Assembly (NCBI GenBank): GCA_029204225.1
Contig: CM055099.1
Location: 46,626,042 to 46,690,041, forward strand
Length of the DNA: 64,000 bases
Source: Diphasiastrum complanatum
Taxonomy: Eukaryota > Streptophyta > Lycopodiopsida > Lycopodiales > Lycopodiaceae
Reading direction: 5' to 3'
In this document: piece by piece, positions 11,466 to 22,805 of the stretch
Layout of the letters: every line of letters starts with the position of its first letter
How positions within the stretch are numbered: the stretch's first letter is position 1
Program-made: the position numbers and the translations under genes
Notes under the pieces: generated by a model
Seen by the model: the letters and a program-made list of their open reading frames with translations, nothing else
Databases searched by the model: none
Told to the model about the DNA's origin: nothing

Positions 11466-13388
11466 CATTCTATCGACACTGTATTCCATCCTGCAAAGTT
11501 TGAAAAGCTGCTATTTTGTCCTGCGCTTGCAGCTCGAACATATCCTGATACTTCATTGGAGGGCTTGGATTTGTCATCCAAGCTCATGACAGTCACATGG
11601 TTAGTCGACGACATGATAGACGACACCGCAATTGAAAAATCTTGGGAGACAGCTCTTTCTCTTGTTCTGGAAATCCATCTGGTGATGATGTCAACTTTTT
11701 CCAGTTGACCAAACAATATTGCAGGACTTGACGGAGTTCGTGGATAAATTTAACAGTCATCTGCGAGAAGATATTCAGAATTCAATCGAAGATAAGCTTC
11801 GCAATAACAACCTCCAGCCTGGTAAAAGTATGCCATCTAATCTTTACTAATTGATATCAAATCTGAAAACAATGAATCAGCAACCCAGCTACTGTCTAGA
11901 ACCTTATAGGTATGGAGAAATGATATCGATATTTCTATTCGTCTTTGATGCAGCTTCCTCGGTATCTTGAATACTGCTTGGTTAAGGTATATGCCCGTGA
12001 TTTTATTAGTTTAGAAAGATTATAGGTCTGTATAGTGTAGTGCACGTCAATTAACACTAATCTGTTGTACTTGCCTTCTACGCTGTCAGTTTACCATGGT
12101 GAGCTATCTCCAATAGCGTGTGCTTTCCGTGACTTTTGGGATGGAGCTGTAGCAGCAAAGACGGCTGGTCAGTCGAGCCTTAGATTAGCTCGTTACTTTC
12201 AAAAATTTCTCATATCAAGCCTCATTCAGATCCGAAACAGAAAAAAGAACGTCATTCCATCCCTTGAAGAATATGTCCTGCTCCGGAGAGACACTGGAGC
12301 ATTCATCTGCTTTTTGGTAAGTATGCATAAACAAATCAATATACAGGTAATCTCAAGGCCGCAACCAAGATAGAATGCTTGATGGAAGGAATTTCCTTCA
12401 CATAGAAGTTCTGTAAAGAAATTTGACTTGTCGCAAAAGTCGCAAATTTCTGGAACGCAGGCGTCGTAGACATTAAGGCCTGTGCGTGGCTTGCAACTAA
12501 ACATTCTGCAACAACCCCACTCAAGCAAGCACAGGCAAAGGAACACCCAATGGCTCTGATACCATGTAAAGAATGTGGGCCTCGGAGCCACGCACACACA
12601 CGTACCTATGCGAGTCACGTACTGGGATCTCAACCCCAGTCGCCTAGCCACCCGCTATCCGTCTAACTCCCAAAAGGGCTGGTACCAAGGAATAGAGGAT
12701 ATAGAGAAGCCCCAACTTATATATGGGAGAGTTCAAGGCAAGCAATTACTTATGGGATATTGAGAATTCTCAAGGCCCTCACTAGGAGCTCAAGCCCACG
12801 GCACTTCCTGTGCGTGGCTTGCAACTAAACATTCCGCAACAAGTTCTACTTCCAAATTAATGATTACTCAAAGGTGTAACCAATTTGAATGATCATCTAC
12901 AAATAATTGTAAAGTTCATAGACAATGTCTTTCTACCAGACGCAATTTTTTGCAGTCCTCAGATGACAAGATTGATGAATCTAGTCAACGACGTCATCTC
13001 ATGGCACAATGATATATGGTCTTTTAGAAAGGTATACACTATTACACTTTATAAAACTCGATCCATGCTTAAAAGTGTGAAGCAACCGCGATAGCCTCGG
13101 CTTATTATGTTGGTTCAACCATCTATGCGTACCCGCATCATCTTAAATCATATATACTTATTTGACCACTTCTTGTAGGAATACTTGGTAAATGGAGATG
13201 TACACAATCTAGTGTTTCTGGTCGGCCATCACTTCAACTGCTCGTATGAGGGAGCTGCATTGGCTATCACCAAAGTGTTATATGATCGATGCATTGACGT
13301 GGAACTGGAATTTGAGGAACTGCTCAAGGTGACTTCTCCTGAGCATGAACATGCGGTTTCTCGATACATTGCAGCATGCGAGGACTAG
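11466..13388 (+). CDS. Microbial-type terpene synthase-like gene (N-terminus not found)
   Basis: Five coding exons are visible: 11466-11681, 11725-11821, 12090-12316, 12915-13031 and 13179-13388 (stop 13386-13388). Exon 1 reads TVFHPAKFEKLLFCPALAA and carries the Asp-rich motif LVDDMIDD, which binds Mg2+ and diphosphate. Exon 3 carries SLEEYVLLRRDTGAF. The second metal motif is NDIWSFRKE (NDxxSxxxE), split so that the E is the first codon of exon 5. These motifs, their order and the C-terminal helix pattern fit class I terpene synthases of the microbial-like group known from seed-free plants. Such enzymes ionise prenyl diphosphates to mono- or sesquiterpenes in the cytosol or plastid. The usual first ~60 residues are missing. 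The gap 11682-11724 would be a 43-nt intron, unusually short for a plant, and may instead mark a frameshift. Introns 3-5 keep phase. Product specificity cannot be read. Confidence 0.72.
12412..12841 (-). mobile_element. TRIM-like miniature LTR retrotransposon in the terpene synthase intron
   Basis: A 430-bp element is flanked by a 5-bp target duplication AGTTC (12407-12411 and 12842-12846). In minus-strand orientation it has a 5' LTR (12565-12841) and an initiator-Met primer-binding site (TGGTATCAGAGCC, 12552-12564). The internal part is only about 50 bp and includes a G-rich polypurine stretch. The shorter 3' LTR copy is 12412-12513. Both LTR copies begin TGTTGC and end TTTACA. They share the outer 35 bp (TGTGCGTGGCTTGCAACTAA region) but differ in the middle. 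There is no coding capacity, so it must have moved using enzymes from another element. Confidence 0.75.
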
Positions 13389-14231
13389 ATTTATTTCTGG
13401 AACAGATGATTGGCATAAGAAGAGCTTGCGCTATAAGTGAAGAAACTATGAGTATCATACTCTACTCATTGATGCATAAACAAGTTTCTTTGTTGAATTG
13501 TTGATTGATTTACCCTTCATTGGTAGATTCATCCTCGCATCTTTCACGATGTTTTCATACTACAGGCAATACTAGGGTTAGGGTTTTGGGTCCGGGTTTT
13601 TGGTGGACCCAAAACCATGTGTCATAACAACTTGACTTTCTTAAAAAAGTTTAAACCAAAGTCATTTTTAACTACTTGGGTCTCTTTTCATTTTGGGCCC
13701 ATTTCAGAACTAGTTCTACCTCTAATTCTCGCATCTTACGCTTGTGAGTACATTGCACCTTCTATAGGTGTCTGACTTTACATTTTTGGTAGATCTAATA
13801 ACTTTCGCCAACTCGGCCATATTCTTGCTCTCGTCAACATATAGTATGTTTGTGAGGCACTGGGCTTTGTTTTTGCTTGTTTGCCAATCCACTAGTTCTC
13901 GACTTCATTGGTGGTGACACTCCCGAGAGATTTGGGTTCTGGAGCTTCCTTGTAGGTAATTTGTGGATGCTCTTTAGTAGTAAAAAGACCAAAAATGTTT
14001 TTATTTTCAACGCTATTTTTATATACTATAAAAAAAATTAAAAAACAAATGAAACGAAATATCTCAAAAGTCAAAACTAAAGAATAAAATTTACATAAAT
14101 ATATAAATAACCACATAAAAGACAAAATTAAAAAAGAAACTTTTTTTTTGCCCAAAGTATAAAGAAAATTTGTACTAAGAATCCAAGATGAGCCCCTAGT
14201 ACAAAGAATCTAAGATGAGTACCTAGCATTC

Positions 14232-14232
<1 letters not shown>
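13389..14232. other. Unassigned stretch with a small perfect hairpin
   Basis: No gene is supported. It contains a perfect 12-bp inverted repeat GGTTTTGGGTCC / GGACCCAAAACC (13582-13593 and 13605-13616) with an 11-nt loop, just downstream of an AGGGTTAGGG run. Confidence 0.5.

Positions 14233-14301
<69 letters not shown>
14233..14301. repeat. (TG)n microsatellite
   Basis: About 34 uninterrupted TG dinucleotides. Confidence 0.97.
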
Positions 14302-14304
<3 letters not shown>

Positions 14305-14537
14305 ATCATTGTTCAGTTGTCGTGTTCAATTGTCATGTAGTGTAGCAATTTGGTATAATTTCTTTACAAACATGCACCTTAACACACTCAGCACGATGCG
14401 GTGCAGGTGCCTTTGAAGTCTGCATGTACATCCTTTTTATCTGGTCTCTTTAAGTCACTTTGGTAGCAATTTTCTTGAGACCATAGCATAAACAACGACA
14501 ACTTGCCACCAAGTTGCTATATGTTTTCAAGACATTT

Positions 14538-14867
14538 CTAAATACCATAGTTGACAGATTCCAACCTTGGCTCCAAGCATCCAGGTCGAAGTTGCAACCA
14601 TTTCCCCTCATAATACTCAATTTTTGAAAGACTTGGCTTTTTATCCCAACATTTGATCAGTACGCCATTCAAATCCAATATAACATACAAAGGATCATTT
14701 GATGGATCTTCACAGAAGAAAACCTGTGGTGAATGATTTTGACTCGGGATGTTGTGAATGCTCATATTGGAGTCTTCATTTTGTGTGATCTCAAAATCTT
14801 GATCGTGACTTGATCTCAAACTATTGATAGAAGAAAATTCATCCATCATCAGGTGATGCTTGAACAT
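14538..14867 (-). pseudogene. FCP/SCP-type (NIF domain) phosphatase-like fragment
   Basis: A minus-strand frame contains PLYVILDLNGVLIKCWD followed by KWLQLRPGCLE. This matches the start of the NLI-interacting-factor/FCP1 homology domain of the HAD superfamily, whose nucleophile motif is DxDGT. Here it reads DLNGV, so the second Asp is Asn, which would weaken or remove phosphatase activity. Shortly after the RPGCLE motif the frame leaves the family and stops, and most of the domain is absent. The N-terminal ~50 residues (rich in S, N, Q) look disordered. It could be a gene fragment captured by the neighbouring LTR element or a truncated host gene. Confidence 0.5.
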
Positions 14868-14967
14868 CTTGCTTGAACATTCTGCTCAAACATACAAATC
14901 AAGTTTGACAAATCATTTGGCATTAATAATTTGCATGTACATTCCGATAGAAAATATTTGAAATTTT

Positions 14968-15314
14968 TTTTTCCTTCTATATGGAGATCACTTGAAAATC
15001 TTCTAGAAGTCAAAATTCGTCTACTTCAGCTTATTCCACACATGTGAGCTGTCCTCTACACATGGGATGTGACACCTAACCAAAGGATGTGGCTCATGCA
15101 AGCAATAGACTGATGCCATGTGTCATATGTCTAGAAAACTAGTTTTTGGCCTTTTTAGCCACCAAAACTTGAATTAAATCATATGTACAACCTATATGAT
15201 TATGGTACATGACAAGTACACTATTTTCACACGTGGGAACAAGCTCCACACATGTGTATTTATCTATACACAAGATTTTTGACCTCTACCAAGCCTATTT
15301 TTGCATTTTTCACA
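14968..15314 (-). mobile_element. Partial 3' LTR of duplicated-domain LTR element, copy 1
   Basis: This stretch matches 43897-44241 at about 95 percent by eye, in the same orientation. It ends at TTTTTCACA next to the reverse complement of a polypurine tract (CTCCTCCTC, 15315-15323). The outer half of the LTR is missing, so the element is truncated on the left. Confidence 0.8.
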
Positions 15315-15323
15315 CTCCTCCTC

Positions 15324-17328
15324 AAAAATCTAGCTTGGTAAATCTAGCTTGATGGAAAACGTGATGATCTTGAACTTGACTCCATGGGCTGAATTGGTCT
15401 TTACTGGTTCAAAAGGTGTGAAGATCAGCCAATGAGCTTGATGTTGATCTGAAATCACCATATCCATGATAGTGCTTCTTTGATGTTGACATCTTTGATG
15501 AGCTTGAGAGCTTTGCACCATCCTAGCACCTCCAAAATTGATTCCTTCCAAATTTCATGTAGATGCTTGACTTTGAGGCTTGCTCCTTCTTCATGTGCAT
15601 GCTCCTTCATGAGAAAATAAATATTTCTTCTTGATTTATTAGGATCGCAAATATCTAACATCATGTTACCACGATCTAGAGAATTAGACTCATCCAAATT
15701 GGCAAGACTATGCATGCTATAATAACAAAGTGTTTGCATCATATCTTCATGCTTGTTTACCATGCTAATCTCTGATCCAATGAGGCTAATACTTCATTAT
15801 GGAGATAAGTGTCTTTAGAAGATGATTCACTTACTCTCATAAAGAGTTTCCAATTTGCCTCAATACAAATTTTCAAATTATGAGTGAACAAATCACTTTT
15901 GCTCTTGCATGACTCAAGAGCATACATTTGATGAAATAACCATTTTCTTTCTAATTGATTTAAAATCAATTTCAACCTATTCAGAACATCATCTATGTTC
16001 TCAAGAGAGATTTCATACTCAACTAGTATGGTTTTACTCCAATTTTGAGATGCAATGATCTCACTAAAGCAAATTGATTTATCAAATGACATAAGAGAAA
16101 TAAGAATGTGATGTATACCACATGAAATATGCTCCTCTTTCCCTTGAAATGTGAGCCACATGGACTCAACCATATTTCTTGAGTTTCTTTTTGGAATCAC
16201 AATTTGAGAAGGTCTCTCCTCCTCAATCCTAGGCACACTTGAACCTTGAGAAGGATTCTCCTCCTCAATCCTTGGCACATTTGAACCTTGAGATGACTCC
16301 TTAAGATCCTCTTCATGGTGCTCCTTTTTGATGGAAATTTGAGACCTCCATGTCTCATAATGATCACAACAACTATGACCACACAATATGCACTTCCTAT
16401 GATTATCAAAATTACTTATGCTAAAAACATAAGTCCAAAAATCACCACAACTTGGCATGATTTTTCTAATATTGAAATCAAAAGGCATTTCCATCTCAAT
16501 AAGGCTAACTACTTGCTTATGGATATAAGTGTCCACTTTGGATGCTTCACTTATTCTCATAAGAAATTTACAACTTGCCTTTAAGATTGAAAACTTACAA
16601 TTTTCATCTTTATGAATGAACACATCATTCATAATCTTATTGAAACCAAAAGATCCTACATTATGAAGATATTTCCATTTCCTTGACTTCATAACTAATG
16701 TAAGCTTACAAGGAAAACATATTTTGCTATCTTTTAAGGCATCACACTCAACTAGTATTGCCTTAATCCACCTTTGAGATACAAAAATCTCTTCAAAGCA
16801 AAATGGTTCTTCATAAGTTGACATGAGCGCATAAATGAAACTATTTTCATTTTGTGATTGCTCCTTATTCTAGATTGATTTCTCTTGGATAATAACAATA
16901 AGTTTGAACTTGTCCAAAGTTCCAAGCAAAATACTTTCCAAGGACATGAAATAAATCCAAGTTACTTTCATGAAAGTGACATCTATCTTTGCATCTTGAA
17001 CCAAACAATGCACTTCCAAATGAAAAATTTCAAAAGATTTGACATGTGTTGTGATGGACTCTTGAAGACAAATCTTGCAAGTCCTTGTGAGACTCCAAGC
17101 CTCATTCACCTTTCCACAAAGGAAACACCTTTCCTTGGACTTGTCCTTCTTGTATTTGCATTTTGAACTTGAAGTTCCATCCTTCACCTCACCCCCCTTG
17201 CTTTGGTTCTCTTTGGATGGACTGGTCTTCTTTTTGTAGCATCTTGAGAAAAAATATCCTCCCTTGCCACAAAGGTTGCAGTAAGGATCCTTTCTTTCCT
17301 TCAATAGGATGCCACCTGTTGATGCCAT
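15324..17328 (-). pseudogene. Duplicated-domain LTR element ORF, copy 1 (stop-broken)
   Basis: On the minus strand a zinc-knuckle-like motif (CNLCGKGGYFFSRCYKKK, CX2CX4YX4C with Tyr in place of the usual His) is followed by a second Cys-rich stretch (RCFLCGK, CKICLQE). Next come two related domains of about 100 residues. The first begins FCFEEIFVSQRWIKAILVE (about 16800 leftwards) and the second ICFSEIIASQNWSKTILVE (about 16070 leftwards). Both continue with a KW motif and end in (L/F)MRxSEx(S)K-DTYxH. No protease, integrase, reverse transcriptase or RNase H motif is present. A TAG at about 16870-16872 breaks the ORF; copy 2 has a sense codon there. Further open frames run to about 15330. Function unknown; possibly a captured host gene carried by a non-autonomous element. 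Confidence 0.65.
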
Positions 17329-18898
17329 GTGAATAAAACCTGTGATATGATTCTACAAATGTAATTTGTGACTTTCAAGAGACTAGATTTGAACATCTTC
17401 AACAATCTAGAAGGATCTACAAAAGATCTAGCTCACAAACCTAAGAATCAATCTTCACAGTAATGACTAGTCACTTGGAAACTTTGCTTTGATCACTAAG
17501 ACAAAATCACACAATCTTTGAATCAAATCACTAAAGAAATCAGATCCAATCTCCTATTGGAATCATCAAATACCAATGACTCTTTCTTTTGAAAGTTGAA
17601 ATGGATATGAAAAACATTTGACACCTAGATTTTCCTTTTCACTTGCTAGTTCTCTCAACACTTGAGATTCTTGAACAAAAGATGGGTTTTGTTTCAAATA
17701 CATGAAAATCAAACTTAATCACTTCTTTTGGACTCACTCTTGACCCAAATAATCTCACACTTGAGATTAAGAATGAATTTGATTTGATTTGACAACAAAC
17801 TATACCACCAATTTTTCACAAAGCTTAAAAAATTAGACAACTAGAGATTCACAAAGATCTCAACCATGCATGAATACTCAAATATGGAATCCTCATTCTA
17901 GACATCCAATGGGATCTCAAATTGACCCTCACACTCTCACAAAGAAAGTTGAATAGAACTAATTTGAGTTTCATACATACTATGTCAATTTTTGCTCAAT
18001 AAATTGATTCAATCACCCCTATTGGATTCCACCAATTACTCTACCTCTAAAGACTTGGAATGAAATTCAAAATCAAAAGTTGTGATTTTTCTCAATAAGA
18101 TATTGTGCTTCAAAGAGCTAATGCCACTTAGAAAGATTTGATCACCAAGGAAGAGACAAACTCTCCACCAATAACAACACATAATGAGCTTCTAGATCTT
18201 GCCCTCTACAAAGGAAGGAACTCTTAGAAAATTGGATCTCTCTCTACACATTTGTCATGGACACCTTAATGACTCTTTTCAAACCTTACAATCACTCAAA
18301 CAAATTGAGTAGGGTTGAACAATGTGACTTGGATCTCAATCTCTTTTCTAGAACTCTCAATTTAAGCCAATCTATGTCAAATTCTACAAAAGATTTGCAT
18401 AGATGCTCTATATGCACTAGAAACTCTCAAATGTTTCACTTGGAGGACAGATCCAAGGATGTTTTCTAGCAAATTGATGCTTCTAAACTTGACCCTATCA
18501 CTCTTGAACAAATCTAGAGTGATGGTACAATGGATTTCAACCTCTCACCTTGCATATCACTCCTTAATCTATGATTTTTAGCAAAATTTCTCTCAACTTC
18601 AACATGCACTCAAAAAATCAGAGATAATCAATTAATGCACCTAATTCAAGCTTCAAATTTAATTTCTTGGCTGATATAATCCAAGAACTAATCAAGGGAT
18701 TAGATTCTCTATAGAAAATGCTTGATTTTGCACCAAAGATCTCTCAAATTGGGTGTGTGAGTCAAATTGTACAAATTTTTGAATTTTCTTAGCCAAAATC
18801 GGAGCTGTACGGCCTCAAACGTGTGAAAAGGGTTCCTACAGCCCACAACAAGTTTTGGTCCAAAAATTTTGAGAATATCTATCAAATCCAACTCGCTA
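17329..18898 (-). mobile_element. Non-coding leader of duplicated-domain LTR element, copy 1
   Basis: It matches 41867-43315 closely, with only short gaps, and carries no sustained ORF. At 18898 (AACTCGCTAC) the match to copy 2 stops and LINE sequence begins. The leader end, primer-binding site and 5' LTR present in copy 2 are therefore missing here. Confidence 0.75.
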
Positions 18899-19256
18899 CG
18901 TTGCTAGACTCTCTCTACAGGGTTACATATTGCTTGCAGGGGACTTTAACGCATGCACAGCCGCTCACCAGACTGAGTTCTATGCTGACACACTCTCTCT
19001 TCATTCGTTGGATACCTCTTATGTCCGTTATTCTCAGGACTCATCAGCGACGGTTACACTTTTTGGGGAATAGCTTCTGAGGTTGGCTCAAGCACACGGT
19101 CTCATTATCCTTAACGGACTCCTTCCTCCTCTGATGTCACTACCCAAGCCTCCTTTTTGACACATGCCCTGACTACCGCCGCTCATGCCATTGCGCCCCC
19201 TCGCCGCTTCTCTTCTCATCATCGTACCCATAATAAATGTTATGGGTCAACTATGC
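18899..19256 (+). pseudogene. LINE endonuclease-domain relic
   Basis: A frame reads LLAGDFNACTAAHQTEFYAD, with the GDFN motif of the apurinic-type endonuclease of plant non-LTR retrotransposons. It continues to LRLAQAHGLIILNG, also typical of that domain. One in-frame TAG interrupts it and nothing of the reverse transcriptase remains. The relic directly abuts the broken end of the LTR element at 18898. Confidence 0.65.
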
Positions 19257-19484
19257 AACTAAAAACCCTAGCATTAATGTGAACTAGATTCAATGTCTCC
19301 AACATTCAGATTTGAATCTATCACAAACTCGTGTACTACACTTTTCAAAAGTTCTTATTCAAATGCTTTTAGACTATTATAACTTTGAAAAATCAAACTC
19401 TATGTTTAATATGAAAACTGGCCTCAATTGCCAAATATACAAATATGACCATAATAGCAAAACTCGTTGAAATTTTGCACATTG
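19257..19484 (-). mobile_element. Copia LTR fragment
   Basis: It resembles 24231-24460 (shared CAGATTTGAATCT, CTCG-CTACAC/T-TT, TTCAAATG and CTTAGACT/TTTAGACT blocks in the same order) and ends GAAATTTTGCACA. It is most likely part of a related LTR in reverse orientation, between the LINE relic and the gypsy element. Confidence 0.5.
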
Positions 19485-19489
19485 GACTT

Positions 19490-22400
19490 GCTTGAATCCC
19501 CCAATCCTACAATGTCCTACTAGGTAGACTTTGGCTCAGAATGTCACAAGCTCTTCACGATTAGGGACAAAATTGCATCATACTACAGAATCGCGATTCC
19601 TCTGTTAAGATCGATCTTGATACCTGGATCACAAAACCTATTGACCAAAGAGCTATGGTAGCAAGCTTTGCCACTACAATCCGTTCTGACGAGGAGTCAG
19701 ATGACGACAGACATCATTGGAGGAGAATTGTCATATGTGACGATTCACAAACTGATGTAGTAAACTGGACCAAAGCCTTAGCTATGGTGGATTGTCTTCA
19801 ATTTGATGTCTCATCTCCTGAGTCAAAGTGAAGGTCTGCCATAGACACATACTTTGATGAAGACGATATCTCGATCAAAAGATTGGCGGAACCAACAAAG
19901 AAACCTAGTGACAGCCATCAAGACTTCGTATCACTTTTTATGATTAGCCTAGTGGCTATATCCCAAGAGCCACTACAAGGAGTCTGCAGTGAAAAGGAGA
20001 TAGAAGTTCTTCAGGTGTTCACCCTGGAGGAAGGTCAAGAATATGAGGACGAAGATTTTCTCTAATATGTAGATCCTAACCATTTTAAGCCCGTGCCAAA
20101 ATCCTGAAGTATTAGATCCACAAAAGCCATAGCAAACGAAGATCTCATAGAAATAGCAAAACTCCTCAAGGAAGTGCTGTAGTAGGTCGAATGGATACAA
20201 TAATCAATGGATCCACAACTAGTGTCTCAATAACCATGAATGATCTCTTGTGAGAATGCATAGATTGGGACCTAGGTGAGAACGAAGCTCTTTACAAGCT
20301 AGAAGTCTCATTGTAGGACAATATCATTAAGATGGTAAAAGATCCAACAACGATCCGATTCATTGAAGCGTTCCAAGGAAAAAGTGCCGATTACTTTGGA
20401 TTCCCTATCTGCTAGTGGTGGCTCTCGGAAAGAAAAAGCTCCCATCACCTTCGCACAGCTACCATCTAGGAGCATCAAGATTCTTGACCAAGCCTTGAAA
20501 AGGGAGGAAATTGACAACAAGTTGCCCTGAGAACATAAGCCCCTGTATAAGGCTAAAACCGTTGAGTGAAAGACTAAGAGCGATAAACGAGTGATCAAGA
20601 CCAAGTTGATGACCAATTAGGAATTGCACAAAAAAATCTGTCAAGACTTAATTGAAGAACTGAAGTTTGCGCATGACGTGCCACAATACTTCAAGGATTA
20701 TGAGATGGATGAAGTGGTAGTGGTCATGCCCAGAGATAAGGGAGAGCCAATAAAAGATACCTCCCAAGGAGCCATCGTTTACAAAGGTCTAGCCTGCATG
20801 AAACAGATAAATCTAGCTGAGAAGGGAGAGAAAAGTTGTATGATATTTGTTGGAGAAGACATAGGAGAGGAATTTGAAGATCTTAAGGCCATTCTCAACG
20901 ACTTTCTTGCTTGGAATTATGCTGATCTGAAAGGCATATCGCCAAATGTAGTGGTTCACACCATTCCACTAGTTGATGGAGTGAAACCCACAGCTAGTAG
21001 GCCCTATAGGTTTAATCTGCACCACGCCCAGCTGATTCAAGAAGAATTGAAAAAGCTTTTCAATGTAGGATTCATCTACGAGATGGAACACACAGAATAG
21101 GTATCTGGTAGTACCGAAGAAGAACGAAAAATTTAGAATCTGTGTGGACTACAAGAAGCTAAATTCGGTGACCAACAAGGATCATTTTCTCCTACCATTC
21201 ACGGAAAATGTGTTAGAGGGAACTGCTGGAGCATAAGCCTATAGCTTTTTAGATGGTTTTAGTGGCTATAACCAGGTGCAGATAGCCCCAAAAGATCAAC
21301 ACAAAACTACATTCTCCACTGACCAGGAAACATATTCCTATAGAGTGATGCCATTTGGATTGCGCAATGCTCCAGCACCTTCCAACGAGTGATGAGTTAT
21401 GCCTTCAAGGACTTTCTACCAAAATTTTTTGATATTCATGGACAACTTGTGTGTCCACTCCTCTAGAGTCCAACACCTAGCTTGATTAGAAAAAGCATTC
21501 ATCCAATGTCGATTATTCAGATTATCTATGAACCCAGCCAAATGCTAATTTCTGGTCATGCATGGCATAGTGCTAGGCCACATAGTTTTGAAGTATGGTA
21601 GTGCTATTGACGTCGACAAGATCCGCATAATACTTGTTGTGCCAGAACCAGGAATTGTACGCAAAGTATACATCTTTACGGGACATTGCAACTATTATCG
21701 GAGGTTTGTCTTGAATTTTGCTAAGCTAGCCCATTTGATATACCAGATGACCATCCAATTAGAATGGACAACTGAAGCCACTGAGGCTTTTCACAAACTC
21801 AAGAAGACCTTAGTCATCGCACCAATCCTTCGACCCCCTATCTGGACCATAGAATTTCACATCCATACAGACGCTTTCTAAATATGCCATAAGGAGTGTT
21901 CTGATACAACCTAGGGAATACAAGAAGGATTACCTGATTTAGGGGTCGATGATGATCTCTCTGATGCAATCCTATTCCATGTTGATGTTGTCCCTGAGTG
22001 GGCTGCCGACATTGTTGGATATCTTATGTCAGGATGTCCTCCCCTAAGATGAACAAGATAGAATGACTCAAGTTGATAATTAAATTTGCCCCTTTCACAT
22101 TGATAGCAGAACAACTTTATCACATCTATAATGATGGATAATGCGTCGCTACCACCTATCGCACGAAGTGTCCCAAGTAGTAACTATCACCCACAAAGGA
22201 ATAGGTAGGGGGCATTTCATTGCCGAAGCTACCAATAGGAAAGTGCTGCAACACGGCCTATGGTGGCCCACAACATTCAAAGATGTTCACTATTAGGTCA
22301 AAAGGTGTGACGTGTGAACCCAAGAAAAGGGTAGCATGCTGTTACGACCTATTTTGGCTGAGATGACATTTGAGAAATGGGGCATTGACTATGTTGGCCC

Positions 22401-22805
22401 TATTCATCTAGCTGCCCACAGCTCCCAAGCTCGCTATATCATCATAGTCATTGACTACTTGATCAAATGGGTAGAAGCCAAAGTAGTGAGGAAGATTGAT
22501 GCCAACTCCACTGCTAGATTACCATACAAATATCTTAGTACATTTTGGGTGCCCACTAGAACTTGTGAGTGGTCGCACAACAATTTTTTTAGATGAGACC
22601 ATTACTCACTTGTTGTCTGCTTATCTGGGTGTCCATAGGAAGAGCACACTCTATTACCCATGTTGCAATAGACATCAAACAAGATCCACTACGGAATTAT
22701 CATGAAGGTGGTTGAAGCTTCGCGATCAGATTGGAAACACAAACTCTATGCAACTTTATGGGCATTCAAAACCACTTTCAAAGTGAGCACTGGATCCACT
22801 TGCTA
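19490..22805 (+). pseudogene. Decayed Ty3/gypsy element (protease to integrase)
   Basis: Plus-strand remnants follow gypsy order. The protease end (YNVLLGRLWL) is near 19515 and a linker region lies at 20624-21095. Reverse transcriptase (GFSGYNQVQIAPKDQ, MPFGLRNAPAP) is at about 21240-21400, with the catalytic box reading FMDN instead of (Y/F)xDD at about 21440. A connection/RNase H start lies at about 21700-21880 (ending HIHTDAF). The integrase region (VWWPTTFKDVHY, WGIDYVGPI, YIIIVIDYLIKWVEAK) is at about 22260-22560, with its C-terminal part (LYATLWAFKTTFKVSTGST) to 22800. Many stops and frameshifts are present, and no LTRs were identified. At 22805 the sequence switches to copia. Confidence 0.75.
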
